This document shows positions 17,917-26,993 of a stretch of 64,000 bases of DNA, one piece after another (position 1 is the first letter of the stretch; each line of letters starts with the position of its first letter). The notes below the pieces were generated by a model. The model did not search any database. It worked only from the letters and a program-made list of their open reading frames with translations, and was not told the DNA's origin. Location of the stretch: NCBI RefSeq assembly GCF_004803475.1, contig NZ_SRKY01000003.1, positions 248,001-312,000 of the forward strand, given 5' to 3'. The translations under genes were made by a program, and so were the position numbers. The stretch comes from Aliishimia ponticola (lineage in GTDB: Bacteria > Pseudomonadota > Alphaproteobacteria > Rhodobacterales > Rhodobacteraceae).

Positions 17917-19067
17917 GCAAGCTCGACGATACGATTGCCCTGCTGCAGGAATTGATCGCCTTTCCGACCGTTTCCGCCGACAGCAACCTGGCGATGATCG
18001 ACAATCTGGCGGGCTGGCTGGAGGCGGCGGGGGCGCGGGTCGATCTGTTTCACGACGAGACCGGGCAGAAGGCCAACCTGTTCGCCACGATCGGGCCGGA
18101 TGTGCCGGGCGGGATCGTTCTGTCGGGGCATACGGATGTGGTGCCTGTGGCCGAACAGGACTGGACCCACGATCCGTTCGAGATGATCCGGCGCGACGAC
18201 CGGCTGTTTGGGCGCGGCACCTGCGATATGAAGGGCTTCATCGCCGCTTGTGTCGCCATGGCACCGGTGCTGGCCCCGCAGGTGCGCAACCGTCCGCTGC
18301 ATTTCGCCTTTACCTATGATGAGGAAGTGGGCTGCCTTGGCGCGCAGGCTTTGGCGGATACGCTGCAAGCGCGCGGCATCCGACCCGCCGCCGCCATCAT
18401 CGGCGAGCCGACGCAGATGCGGATCATCGACGGGCACAAGGGCTGCTGCGAATATACCGCGCGCTTTGCCGGTCTGGCCGGGCACGGGTCGGAACCAGAC
18501 AAGGGCGTCAACGCTGTGGAGTATGCCGTGCGCTATGTCACGCGGCTGATGGAACTGCGCCCGGAACTGGCCGCGCGCGCGCCCAAGGGCAGCCCGTTCG
18601 ATCCGCCCTGGACCACCATCAATATCGGCGCGCTGCATGGCGGCATGGCGCATAACGTCATTGCAGATCACGCCGCGGTCGAATGGGAAATGCGCCCGGT
18701 CCAGCAATCCGACGGGGCGTTTGTCCGCGAGGAAATGCGCGCTTTCGTCCAAGGTACGCTGCTGCCCGAGATGCGCCGCGTCTGGCCCGATGCCGCGATC
18801 ACCACCGATGTGATTGGCGAGGTCGATGGCCTGTCCCCCGCCACAAGGAACGAAGCGCGCGAGATCGTGCGCGACCTGACCGGGGCCAATGGCAGCGACG
18901 TGGTCGCCTTCGGCACAGAGGGCGGGATTTTCCAATCGCTGGGCATGGATGTGGTGGTCTGTGGGCCGGGGTCCATCGAACAGGCGCATAAGGCGGATGA
19001 GTTTCTGGATATCGCGCAACTCGATCAATGCGTCCGCATGTTGGAACAGCTGGCAGAGCGGCTCTGA
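17913..19067 (+). CDS. M20 amidohydrolase, acetylornithine deacetylase (ArgE)-like
   Basis: The 384-residue zinc peptidase-type enzyme shows SGHTDVVPV (first metal site), GRGTCDMKGF (bridging Asp region), YDEEVGCLGA (catalytic Glu) and a dimerisation domain around residues 170-290. It is ArgE-like and would remove an acetyl group from an N-acetylated diamino acid. It overlaps the DoeA-like stop by 4 bases (ATGA). The product of ectoine hydrolysis is N-acetyl-2,4-diaminobutyrate, so this enzyme may deacetylate it in place of DoeB; this is inference from context. The gene is followed by an AT-rich promoter region. Confidence 0.85.
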   Translation: MSKLDDTIALLQELIAFPTVSADSNLAMIDNLAGWLEAAGARVDLFHDETGQKANLFATIGPDVPGGIVLSGHTDVVPVAEQDWTHDPFEMIRRDDRLFGRGTCDMKGFIAACVAMAPVLAPQVRNRPLHFAFTYDEEVGCLGAQALADTLQARGIRPAAAIIGEPTQMRIIDGHKGCCEYTARFAGLAGHGSEPDKGVNAVEYAVRYVTRLMELRPELAARAPKGSPFDPPWTTINIGALHGGMAHNVIADHAAVEWEMRPVQQSDGAFVREEMRAFVQGTLLPEMRRVWPDAAITTDVIGEVDGLSPATRNEAREIVRDLTGANGSDVVAFGTEGGIFQSLGMDVVVCGPGSIEQAHKADEFLDIAQLDQCVRMLEQLAERL

Positions 19068-19122
19068 CACGCCCACCGGGGCCGCGCACGGGGTATCGAC
19101 GCCTTATTTTGAAACCATCAGA

Positions 19123-19141
19123 TTGATATTTGACATATCAA
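19123..19141. promoter_or_regulatory. Inverted repeat operator candidate upstream of the HTH gene
   Basis: TTGATAT-TTGAC-ATATCAA is a perfect 7-base inverted repeat in an AT-rich stretch 45 bases upstream of the small HTH gene. It overlaps possible promoter hexamers (TTGATA or TTGACA, and TATATT at 19148-19153). It is a natural candidate for autoregulation by the downstream regulator. Confidence 0.5.
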
Positions 19142-19185
19142 TTCACGTATATTAACCAGTGACCATCCTATTCTTGATGTAAGCG

Positions 19186-19443
19186 ATGATTACTGGACCC
19201 CAAATGCGTGCCGCGCGTGCCCTTCTTGGTATCGACCAAAAGACCCTTGCCGAACTGGCGGGGCTGTCCGTGCCGACGATTCAGCGGATGGAGGCGAGCC
19301 ATGGCAATGTGCGCGGCGTCGTCGACAGCCTGACAAAGGTGGTTGCCGCACTTGAACTGGCTGGGGTCGATCTCATTGCGGAAGGGGCCAGCAGTACGGC
19401 AGGCGGACGCGGCGTGCGCCTCAAGGAGTCTGCCCCGAGATAG
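19186..19443 (+). CDS. Small XRE-type helix-turn-helix regulator
   Basis: The 85-residue protein is almost entirely one Cro/CI-type HTH: QMRAARALLGIDQKTLAELAGLSVPTIQRMEA, followed by a helix VVDSLTKVVAALELAGVDLI. Such single-domain regulators are common in alphaproteobacteria and bind as dimers. A perfect inverted repeat lies upstream. It precedes the SulP transporter gene by 76 bases on the same strand and may control it, though no evidence beyond position supports this. Confidence 0.8.
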   Translation: MITGPQMRAARALLGIDQKTLAELAGLSVPTIQRMEASHGNVRGVVDSLTKVVAALELAGVDLIAEGASSTAGGRGVRLKESAPR

Positions 19444-19519
19444 TGAACCACCCCCGCGACGGCGACCGCCGACACCAAGCCGACGATCCCGCCGCTTCCT
19501 TTTCAAAGGTGCGGCCAAG

Positions 19520-21247
19520 ATGAAAGACCAGACGATCCGACACAGCGACGCGCCAGACGTCGTCGCGCTTTACACTCCGAAACTCGTGACCGTTCTGCGC
19601 GAAGGCTATGGCCTTCAGCATGTGCAGGCGGATGCCGTGGCGGGCCTGACGGTCGCCATTGTCGCGCTGCCCCTATCGATGGCCATTGCCATTGCGTCGG
19701 GCGCGACACCGGCACAAGGGCTTTACACGGCGATTGTCGGGGGGTTCCTCGTCTCGCTTCTGGGCGGATCGCGGTTCCAGATCGGCGGCCCCGCAGGCGC
19801 GTTCATCGTGCTGGTCGCGGCGACCGTTGCGCAGCACGGGATGGATGGATTGATCCTTGCCACCTTCCTGTCCGGGCTGATGATGGCCGCGGCCGGATTT
19901 CTGCGGCTGGGCGCGTTCGTCAAATTCATCCCCTACCCGGTCACGGTGGGGTTTACCGCCGGGATCGCCGTGATCATCTTTGCCAGCCAGATCCGGGAAA
20001 TCTTTGGCCTGGCCCTTACGGCGGAGCCGGGCGAACTGCTGGAGAAACTCGGCGCGTTGTGGGACGTGCGCGCCAGCCTGACACCCGCCGCGCTTGGTAT
20101 CTCTGCCGCGACAATTGCCGTGATCCTTGGCCTGCGGCGCTGGCGTCCGCATTGGCCGGGGATGCTGATCGCCGTCGCCCTTTCCGCCACCGCGACCGCG
20201 ACACTCTCGCTGCCGGTGCAAACCATCGGCACGCGGTTCGGCGGCATCCCCTCGTCGCTTCCGGCACCGCATCTGCCCGATATGTCGATGCAGGCGATCA
20301 CCGCGGTTCTGCCTTCTGCGATCTCCTTCGCGCTGCTGGGCGCAATCGAATCGCTTTTGTCCGCGGTCGTCGCCGATGGCATGACCGGACGCCGCCACCG
20401 GTCCAATTGCGAACTGGTGGCGCAAGGGGTCGCCAATGTCGGATCGTCGCTCTTTGGCGGTTTCTGCGTGACCGGCACCATCGCACGCACCGCCACCAAT
20501 GTGCGCGCCGGGGCGCATGGGCCTGTGGCGGGCATGTTGCACGCCGTGTTCCTGCTGCTGTTCATGCTGGTCGCCGCGCCGCTGGCCTCTTACATCCCGC
20601 TGGCCGCGCTGGCGGGGGTGCTGGCCGTGGTCGCGTGGAACATGATCGAATTCCCGGCCATCGCGGTGCTGGTCCGGTCGGGCTGGGGCGAAGTGACCGT
20701 CCTGGCCGCCACGTTCTTTCTGACCGTGTTCCGTGACCTGATCGAGGCCATCGTGGTCGGCTTTGCCCTTGGCTCGGTCCTGTTCATCCACCGTATGAGC
20801 CGGACCACCGATGTCGTCACGGACAGCGCCCTGGTGGGCCGGGACAGGCCCGACACCGCCGATCCGCGCGGCACTTACGACGAGGTGCAGGCCCAGAACC
20901 CCGATGTGGTGATCTACTGGATTACCGGCGCGCTGTTCTTTGGCGCAACCGCGTCGATCGGGTCGGTGCTGGATCGCATTCAGGACACGCATAAGGCGCT
21001 GATCGTCGATTTCTCATCCGTGCCATTCCTCGATTCGACCGGGGCGAACATGATCGAAGGGCTTGCGCGCAAGGCGCATAAACAGGGCGTCGCGCTTTGG
21101 CTGACGGGGGGCAGCGCAGAGGTACAGCGCGTGCTTGGCACCCACGGTCTCGCGCCGCCATCGGTCCGTTACGCGGCCACGGTGGATGCGGCGGTGGCAC
21201 AGCTGCGCGGTGCGGCGGAACCGAGCGGGGGCGCGCTTCATGCCTGA
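19520..21247 (+). CDS. SulP-family anion transporter with C-terminal STAS domain
   Basis: This 575-residue inner-membrane protein has about 12-14 hydrophobic segments (residues 30-440). The SulP signature region is GLYTAIVGGFLVSLLGGSRFQIGGPAGAF (described here only by its position, about residues 70-100). A cytosolic STAS domain (about 455-565) has ALIVDFSSVPFLDSTGANM. SulP proteins move sulfate, bicarbonate or dicarboxylates. No carbonic anhydrase or sulfur gene is adjacent to decide between these. The ATG at 19520 is chosen over an upstream frame that overlaps the HTH gene. Its last 8 bases overlap the next gene. Confidence 0.9.
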   Translation: MKDQTIRHSDAPDVVALYTPKLVTVLREGYGLQHVQADAVAGLTVAIVALPLSMAIAIASGATPAQGLYTAIVGGFLVSLLGGSRFQIGGPAGAFIVLVAATVAQHGMDGLILATFLSGLMMAAAGFLRLGAFVKFIPYPVTVGFTAGIAVIIFASQIREIFGLALTAEPGELLEKLGALWDVRASLTPAALGISAATIAVILGLRRWRPHWPGMLIAVALSATATATLSLPVQTIGTRFGGIPSSLPAPHLPDMSMQAITAVLPSAISFALLGAIESLLSAVVADGMTGRRHRSNCELVAQGVANVGSSLFGGFCVTGTIARTATNVRAGAHGPVAGMLHAVFLLLFMLVAAPLASYIPLAALAGVLAVVAWNMIEFPAIAVLVRSGWGEVTVLAATFFLTVFRDLIEAIVVGFALGSVLFIHRMSRTTDVVTDSALVGRDRPDTADPRGTYDEVQAQNPDVVIYWITGALFFGATASIGSVLDRIQDTHKALIVDFSSVPFLDSTGANMIEGLARKAHKQGVALWLTGGSAEVQRVLGTHGLAPPSVRYAATVDAAVAQLRGAAEPSGGALHA

Positions 21248-21503
21248 CACTGGCCGCAACACCCACCGCCCCGCCTATCGACGGCGCGCGCCCGCCGAAG
21301 CGCGCCAACGCTTTGTGCTCAAGGCGCTGGAGCGCCCGCGCACCCAAGCGGAACTGCGCGACGCGCTGGGGATGAGCGATAGCGGGATACTGCATCTTCT
21401 GCGCCGGATGGAACGTGACGGGCTGGTGCGCCCGGCCGAGCGCGTCGCCTGCACACGGATCTGGGAACGCCGCAGCGGCACGGCCCGCGATCAGAAACCC
21501 TAG
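21240..21503 (+). CDS. Small winged-helix protein coupled to the SulP gene
   Basis: The 87-residue basic protein has a central helix-turn-helix: RQRFVLKALERPRTQAELRDALGMSDSGILHLLRRMERDGLV, then a short wing with an arginine-rich end. It resembles MarR/ArsR-type winged helices without an effector domain. The start overlaps the SulP stop by 8 bases (ATGCCTGA), so translation is probably coupled and it may regulate or sense the transporter. No close family was recognised. Bases 21504-21601 after it show nothing clear. Confidence 0.65.
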   Translation: MPDTGRNTHRPAYRRRAPAEARQRFVLKALERPRTQAELRDALGMSDSGILHLLRRMERDGLVRPAERVACTRIWERRSGTARDQKP

Positions 21504-21601
21504 GCCGCATAACCGGGCCTGCCAGCACCTTCCGCGCGGCCTGCCCGCCGTGGTCGCGCGGCCGCCCCGCCGGGCGGCACGCCGCTGCCCAAGGGGGGGG
21601 C

Positions 21602-21610
21602 CACCAAAGT
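21602..21610 (+). promoter_or_regulatory. Putative regulon element upstream of pqqA (CACCAAAGT)
   Basis: CACCAAAGT lies 66 bases before the pqqA ATG and matches eight of nine positions of GACCAAAGT upstream of the NosR-like gene. It belongs to a set of GACCAwwGK-type elements found before most PQQ-region transcription units. No experiment supports it. Confidence 0.45.
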
Positions 21611-21675
21611 ATGAGTTTGCCCGGAGTACGCGAACTGCTATCCTGCCGGGACAATCTTTGTGAGGAGGATACCCC

Positions 21676-21777
21676 ATGGCCTGGAGCAAACCCAAGGCGC
21701 GCGAAATCAAGTGCGGCATGGAAATCAACATGTACGGCCCCGGCGAAGACGACGAGCGCCGCGGCGACGAAATCTGA
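21676..21777 (+). CDS. pqqA: PQQ precursor peptide PqqA
   Basis: A 33-residue open frame starts MAWSKPKAREIKCGMEINMY and ends GEDDERRGDEI. E16 and Y20, spaced E-x3-Y, are the residues that PqqE cross-links to make pyrroloquinoline quinone. An excellent ribosome site (GAGGAGG) precedes the ATG, and pqqB begins 16 bases after the stop. The length is somewhat above the 23-29 residues common in other groups, with an acidic/basic tail. Recognition is firm from the E-x3-Y core and from position at the head of pqqBCDE. Confidence 0.95.
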   Translation: MAWSKPKAREIKCGMEINMYGPGEDDERRGDEI

Positions 21778-21793
21778 TCTCCGACCAGCCTAG

Positions 21794-22681
21794 ATGAAAC
21801 TGGTCGTTCTTGGGGCAGGCGCCGGAGGGGGCCTGCCCCAATGGAATTGCGGCTGCCAAAATTGCCTTGATGCCCGGGCGGGCCGGATCGCGGGGATGAC
21901 GCAATCCTCGGTCGCGGTGTCGCCCGACGGGGTGCGCTGGATCGTTCTGAACGCCTCGCCCGACATTCGCGCGCAATTCGGCACCGTCGCCCAAATGCAC
22001 CCCCCCGCCCTGCGCGGCACGCCGATGGCGGGCCTTGTCCTGACCAACGGGGATATCGATCACATCGCCGGGCTGCTGACCCTGCGTGAAAAGACCGCCT
22101 TCGACCTCTATGCCACGCAAGCCGGGATGGACATTCTGGACAGCAATTCGGTGTTCGGCGTACTGGACCCGCAGCTTGTGGCGCGCCGCGCGATCGCGCT
22201 TGATACGCCCTTCACCCCGCTGGAGGGGCTGACGATCACCCCCTTTGCGGTGCCGGGCAAGGTCGCGTTGTTTCTGGAGGGCGAGGACCTCGACCTGCAA
22301 GCCATGGGCGAACAGACCATCGGGCTGCTGGTCGAATCTGGCGGCAAAAGCCTTGCCTATGTGCCCGGCTGCGCCGCCCTGCCCGACTGGCTGGTCGCGC
22401 AGCTTGGCCGCGCCGATCTGTTGCTGTTCGATGGGACGGTCTGGGAGAACGACGACATGCCCCGCACCGGGACGGGGCAGAAGACCGGCGCGCGCATGGG
22501 CCATGTCCAGATCAACGGCCCCGATGGCAGCCTTGCCCGGCTGGCCGGGGCCAAGGGGCGCAAGGTGCTGATACACATCAACAATACCAACCCGATCCTG
22601 CAACCGGATGCGCCCGAACGCAGCGAGGTCACGCAGGCGGGCTGGGAGATTGCCTTTGACGGGATGGAGATCACGCTATGA
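21794..22681 (+). CDS. pqqB: PQQ biosynthesis protein PqqB (metallo-beta-lactamase fold)
   Basis: The 295-residue protein starts MKLVVLGAGAGGGLPQWNCG with the family cysteine pair in CGCQNC. It has a metallo-beta-lactamase-type site modified to TNGDIDHIAGLL, and a C-terminal HINNTNPIL motif. PqqB hydroxylates the tyrosine part of the cross-linked Glu-Tyr intermediate. It is the second gene of pqqABCDE, and its stop overlaps pqqC by 4 bases. The ribosome site before its ATG is weak, so translation may depend on coupling to pqqA. Confidence 0.95.
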   Translation: MKLVVLGAGAGGGLPQWNCGCQNCLDARAGRIAGMTQSSVAVSPDGVRWIVLNASPDIRAQFGTVAQMHPPALRGTPMAGLVLTNGDIDHIAGLLTLREKTAFDLYATQAGMDILDSNSVFGVLDPQLVARRAIALDTPFTPLEGLTITPFAVPGKVALFLEGEDLDLQAMGEQTIGLLVESGGKSLAYVPGCAALPDWLVAQLGRADLLLFDGTVWENDDMPRTGTGQKTGARMGHVQINGPDGSLARLAGAKGRKVLIHINNTNPILQPDAPERSEVTQAGWEIAFDGMEITL

Positions 22682-23418
22682 ACATTCAGACCGACCGCAC
22701 CAGCTTTGAGGCGCGTCTGCGCAAGATCGGGGATGAGCTGTATCACGACAAGCACCCGTTCCATATCCTGCTCCATTCCGGGGGCTGCACCATCGATCAG
22801 GTGCGCGCTTGGGTCGTGAACCGCTACTACTACCAGTCGCGCATCCCGATGAAGGACGCGGCGTTCTTGTCGCGGGTGGAGGACCCGAACCTGCGGCGCA
22901 TCTGGCGCTCCCGGATCGAAGATCACGACGGGCGCGAGGAAGGCACCGGCGGCATCATGCGCTGGCTGAAACTGGCCGAAGGGGTCGGGCTGGACCCCGA
23001 TTACGTCGCCTCGGCGCGCGGGGTGCTGCCCGCCACCCGTTTCGCGGTGGATGCCTATGTGCGCTTCGTGCGCGATATGCCCCTGCTGGACGCGGTCGCG
23101 GCCTCTCTGACAGAGCTTTTCGCCCCGGCCATCCACGAACAGCGCATCGCCGGGCTGCTCAAGCATTACGACTTCGCCAATGACGACACGATCGCCTATT
23201 TCAAGCATCGGCTCAGCGAAGCGCCGCGCGATGTGGCCTTTGGCCTTGGCTGGGTGCTGGATCATGCCCAGACCGCCAAGGAACAGGACGCCGCCGCCAA
23301 TGCGCTGATCTTCAAGACGCAGGTGCTTTGGGCGCAGCTTGACGCGCTGTATCACGCCTATGTCAGCCCCCGCCATATCCCGCCGGGCGCATGGCATCCC
23401 GAAGAGGGGTTGCTGTGA
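22678..23418 (+). CDS. pqqC: Pyrroloquinoline-quinone synthase PqqC
   Basis: The 246-residue helical, cofactor-free oxidase carries out the final ring closure and eight-electron oxidation to PQQ. The sequence has FEARLRKIGDELYHDKHPFH, WVVNRYYYQSRIPMKDAA, DHDGREEGTGGI, and TELFAPAIHEQRIAGLLKHY, all typical of PqqC with its substrate-binding His and Arg residues. It starts at ATGA overlapping pqqB and ends at GTGA, where pqqD starts, so the genes are translated in a coupled chain. Confidence 0.96.
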   Translation: MNIQTDRTSFEARLRKIGDELYHDKHPFHILLHSGGCTIDQVRAWVVNRYYYQSRIPMKDAAFLSRVEDPNLRRIWRSRIEDHDGREEGTGGIMRWLKLAEGVGLDPDYVASARGVLPATRFAVDAYVRFVRDMPLLDAVAASLTELFAPAIHEQRIAGLLKHYDFANDDTIAYFKHRLSEAPRDVAFGLGWVLDHAQTAKEQDAAANALIFKTQVLWAQLDALYHAYVSPRHIPPGAWHPEEGLL

Positions 23419-23693
23419 CGCCCGAGGACATCCCCGTTCTGCCGCGCGGTGTGCGTTGCGGCGATGACAGGGTGCGCGGGTTGCGCGTGCTGCTGGGCCC
23501 CGAACGCGTCTTGATGCTGGACCAGATCGGCGACGCGGTGCTGCGCCGCGTCAACGGCACCGATACTATCCGCACCATCAGCGAAGACCTCGCCCGCACC
23601 TTCTGTGCGCCGCGCGCGCAGGTCGAGGCGGATGTGATCGAGTATCTCGCGGATCTGGCCGAGAAACGGATGGTGGAGCGGGCCAATGGCTGA
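23415..23693 (+). CDS. pqqD: PqqA-binding chaperone PqqD
   Basis: PqqD is a 92-residue RiPP recognition element that binds PqqA and delivers it to PqqE. The sequence from VTPEDIPVLPRGVRC through VLLGPERVLMLDQIGDAVLRRV to EYLADLAEKRMVE is standard. The start is taken as GTG at 23415, overlapping the pqqC TGA, because family PqqD begins here; an in-frame ATG at 23391 lies inside pqqC and would add eight unrelated residues. The stop overlaps pqqE by 8 bases. Confidence 0.93.
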   Translation: MTPEDIPVLPRGVRCGDDRVRGLRVLLGPERVLMLDQIGDAVLRRVNGTDTIRTISEDLARTFCAPRAQVEADVIEYLADLAEKRMVERANG

Positions 23694-24762
23694 TCTGCCG
23701 CTGGCCATGCTGGCCGAACTCACCCATCGCTGCCCGCTGGCCTGCCCCTATTGTTCCAACCCGCAGGAGTTGACAGGGCGGGACGCGGAACTCAGCACCG
23801 CGCAATGGGCCGATATCTTCCGGCAGGCGGCGGATTTGGGCGTGTTGCAACTGCATCTGTCCGGGGGCGAACCGGCTTCGCGGCGCGACCTGCTTGAGCT
23901 TGTCACCGCCGCGCGGGAGGCCGGACTTTATACCAACCTCATCACCTCTGGCATCGGCCTGACCCCAGCGCGGCTGGAGGCGCTGGATGCGGCCGGGTTG
24001 GATCATATCCAATTGTCGGTGCAGGGCGTGCGCGCGGAACTGGCCGACCGGATCGGCGGCTATGCGGGCGGGTTCGACCGCAAGATGCACGTGGCCGACC
24101 ACATCGCGCGGCTTGGCTTTCCGCTGACGCTCAACGCCGTGATGCACCGCGAAAACCTTGACGATCTGCCCGCGACGCTGGACATGGCGCTGCGCCTTGG
24201 GGCGCGGCGGATCGAAATCGCCTGCGTGCAGTTCCAGGGCTGGGCGCTGGCCAACCGCGCGGCGCTTCAGCCGTCGCGCGACCAGGTGGCGCGCGCAAAA
24301 GAGCTTGTCCGCGCGGCAAGTGCGCGGCTGAAGGGGCAGTTGGTAATCGATTTCGTGCCGCCCGACTATTATTCCGACTTCCCAAAGGCGTGCATGAATG
24401 GCTGGGGCTCTACCGGGTTGAACATCGCGCCCGATGGCACTGTCCTGCCCTGCCATGCGGCCCAGACGATCCCGCATCTGACATTCGAAAACGCCACCGC
24501 CCGCCCGCTGGCCGAGATCTGGCACGACAGCGCGGCGTTCAACGCCTATCGCGGGACCGACTGGCTGCCGGAGCTGTGCCAATCCTGCGACCGGCGGGAT
24601 GTGGATTTCGGCGGTTGCCGCTGTCAGGCCATGGCCGTGCTGGGCGATCCGGGCGCGCCGGACCCGGTGTGCCGGAAATCGCCGGGCCGCGCGGTGCTGG
24701 ACGACTTGCTTAGCCAGGAAACCGTCGACATCGCCCCGCCTGACTTCGTTTATCGCAGATAA
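23686..24762 (+). CDS. pqqE: PqqA peptide cyclase PqqE (radical SAM/SPASM)
   Basis: The 358-residue enzyme forms the carbon-carbon bond between Glu16 and Tyr20 of PqqA. The radical-SAM motif is C16-x3-C20-x2-C23, and SGGEP follows. The C-terminal SPASM region has the cysteines of LPCHAA, LCQSCDRRDVDFGGCRCQA and DPVCRKSP for two auxiliary clusters. It completes pqqABCDE. No pqqF-type protease gene is in the window. Its 3' end overlaps the convergent kinase gene by 13 bases. Confidence 0.96.
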   Translation: MADLPLAMLAELTHRCPLACPYCSNPQELTGRDAELSTAQWADIFRQAADLGVLQLHLSGGEPASRRDLLELVTAAREAGLYTNLITSGIGLTPARLEALDAAGLDHIQLSVQGVRAELADRIGGYAGGFDRKMHVADHIARLGFPLTLNAVMHRENLDDLPATLDMALRLGARRIEIACVQFQGWALANRAALQPSRDQVARAKELVRAASARLKGQLVIDFVPPDYYSDFPKACMNGWGSTGLNIAPDGTVLPCHAAQTIPHLTFENATARPLAEIWHDSAAFNAYRGTDWLPELCQSCDRRDVDFGGCRCQAMAVLGDPGAPDPVCRKSPGRAVLDDLLSQETVDIAPPDFVYRR

Positions 24763-26993
24763 TCCGCGCCCGGCCCCACCGGAATCGCAACAGCCGCTGG
24801 CACGGGAACGGATTGCAGGAAATCGCGCAGCAGGTCGCGGGACAAAGGCTTTTGCAGCACCGACACCCCCCGCGCCCGGCATTGCGCCGCGAAATCCGGC
24901 GACCGGTTGGCAGAGATCACATGCGCTGGCGCCGCGCCGAAGCTGGCGGTCAACTCGTCCAGCAGGTCCAGCCCGCTGCCCCCGTTGCCCAGTTGGTAAT
25001 CCACCAAAAACGCATCGGGGACGATATCCACATCGCGCAGCAGCGCCACCGCCGCCTCTGCGTTGGGCGCCCAGATCACGTCAGATCCGAAACTTTCCAC
25101 CGTCAGCGTGACGCTTTGCGCGACCTCCATATCGTTCTCCACAAGGCAGATCAGCCGCCCATGGGTGGTGCCGCCCGCGTCCTCGGCCTGCGGATCGCCC
25201 GCCGGTTCCACAGGGGCCTGCCGCGCCAAAGCGGTCGTGACGCCAAAGCGGCTGCCGCGCCCCGGTACTGAATGCAGATCAAGCCGGTGATCCAGCATCC
25301 GGCAGGCGCGATCCACGATGGCAAGGCCAAGACCCAGCCCCTGCCCTGCGCTTTTGCCATCCTCAAGCTGCTGGAATTCCTGAAAAATCTGGTCGTGATG
25401 GCTGGAATCGATCCCCGGACCCTGATCGCAGACCTCGATCCGTGCCGCGCCGCGCCCATGCCGCACGCCCAGCAAGACCTTGCGCCCCGTGGTATAGCGC
25501 AGCGCGTTGGACAGCAGGTTCTGCACGATGCGCCGCAGATAAACCGGATCGCTTTCGACGCGCAGACTGCAAGGCACCACGCGCAATTCGATACCGCGCT
25601 TGGCCGCGATGGGGGCGAATTCGGCTTCCAGCGCGCCAAGGATACTGTCCAGGGACACCGCGCCAAGCTCGAACGTGGCCAGGCCGGAATCCAGTTTGGA
25701 GATATCGAGCAGCGCCTGAATGATCCCTTCGGCGCTTTCCAACGCCGAAATCGTGCGCTGCGCCAGTTCCTTGTCACTTTGCGATGTGACCCGGTTTTCC
25801 AGCGCCCCGGCATAGAGCTTGGCCGCTGACATCGGTTGCAGCAGATCGTGGCTTGCTGCCGCGACAAAGCGCGTCTTGGAGGCATTGGCCCGCCGCGCGT
25901 CCTCCAGCGCCGCGCCCAGCGCCTTGGTACGGTCGGCCACACGCTTTTCCAGCGTGTCGTTAAGATCGCGCAGCGCCTGGCTTTGCCGCCGTTCGCGGGT
26001 GACATCGGTAAAGCTGATGACAAAGCCCCGGTCCGGCATTTGCTGCGCGAACACGTCGAAAGCGCCGCTTTGCCCGCGCCGGACTTCGAAGGTGATCGGT
26101 TGCCGCCCGCCGGTTTTCTCAGCCCATGCGCGCATATCGGATTTTCCGAAACTTCCCGCAAAATCAAAGATTTCATCAAGGCGTTCCAACAGTTCCGCGA
26201 ATTTCAGGCCCAGAACCCGTTCGGTCAGATTGCCGTTCAGCAGCCGTTCCATCCGGTGATTCCAGCCGACCAGCCGCCCGTTGCGGTCAAAGATGCAGAC
26301 GCCCTGATTCAGGTGATCGAGCGTGGCGCGCAGCAGCTTAGCCTGCCGGTCCAGCAGCCGTTCGCGCTCGCGCCGTTCGTCCCGCATCAGCCCCGTCACA
26401 TCGGTCTGGAGCACCACCGTCCCGCCAGTGCGGGTGCGGTGTTCGCTGACCTGAAGCCAGCGGTCGCGGGCCAGATGCACGTTGAACACCACATGTTCGT
26501 AGGTGTGCCGCGACAGACGGGCCTTTTGCCAATCCCCGGCGGTTTCCCCCGCCTCAAGCGTCAGTGACGGGCTGTGCGAGATCATGCGCACATATTCGGT
26601 GAAGGGCACGCCGGGCTGCAAACGGCGCTGCACATCGGGCATATCCTTGCAGAACCGGCTATTATGCATCACCAGCGCGTCGCCCGCGTCAAACAGGGCA
26701 AAGCCCTCGTCCACGGTTTCGATCGCATCGGCCAGATAGGCGCGGGCATCCTCTGCCTCGTGGGTGGCGACGGCCAGTTGCGCGTTGGATTCGTGCAGCA
26801 AGTCCAGCGCGCGTTCCAGATCCTCGGTCCGCTGCTTGACCTCCTTTTCCAACAGCGCGGCGCGTTCGAACTGACTATAGGCCAGCCCGGCCTGATCGGG
26901 GCTTTGTTCGATCCGGCGCATCAGCGCCTCGGCGATGCGCACCAGCTTTTGGTTCTGCCGTTCAAGGCTGTCGCTGTCGCGAACGAGGGTCAT
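24750..26993 (-). CDS. Cytosolic PAS hybrid histidine kinase (NahK/ErcS'-like)
   Basis: The 747-residue kinase has an N-terminal coiled coil (about 1-75), two PAS-like domains (about 80-200 and 225-345) and a second coiled coil. The HisKA box is FVAAASHDLLQPMSAAKLY, then comes HATPase (NLLSNALRYT, DQGPGID, GLGLAI) and a C-terminal receiver with Asp in AFLVDYQLGNGGSGLD. The ASHDLLQP box is that of NahK/ErcS' kinases, which in Pseudomonas act in the ethanol/PQQ dehydrogenase network. There are no membrane spans. The ATG overlaps the FIST gene stop by 4 bases, so sensor, FIST protein and regulator form one operon. Confidence 0.88.
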   Translation of the reverse strand: MTLVRDSDSLERQNQKLVRIAEALMRRIEQSPDQAGLAYSQFERAALLEKEVKQRTEDLERALDLLHESNAQLAVATHEAEDARAYLADAIETVDEGFALFDAGDALVMHNSRFCKDMPDVQRRLQPGVPFTEYVRMISHSPSLTLEAGETAGDWQKARLSRHTYEHVVFNVHLARDRWLQVSEHRTRTGGTVVLQTDVTGLMRDERRERERLLDRQAKLLRATLDHLNQGVCIFDRNGRLVGWNHRMERLLNGNLTERVLGLKFAELLERLDEIFDFAGSFGKSDMRAWAEKTGGRQPITFEVRRGQSGAFDVFAQQMPDRGFVISFTDVTRERRQSQALRDLNDTLEKRVADRTKALGAALEDARRANASKTRFVAAASHDLLQPMSAAKLYAGALENRVTSQSDKELAQRTISALESAEGIIQALLDISKLDSGLATFELGAVSLDSILGALEAEFAPIAAKRGIELRVVPCSLRVESDPVYLRRIVQNLLSNALRYTTGRKVLLGVRHGRGAARIEVCDQGPGIDSSHHDQIFQEFQQLEDGKSAGQGLGLGLAIVDRACRMLDHRLDLHSVPGRGSRFGVTTALARQAPVEPAGDPQAEDAGGTTHGRLICLVENDMEVAQSVTLTVESFGSDVIWAPNAEAAVALLRDVDIVPDAFLVDYQLGNGGSGLDLLDELTASFGAAPAHVISANRSPDFAAQCRARGVSVLQKPLSRDLLRDFLQSVPVPAAVAIPVGPGADYLR

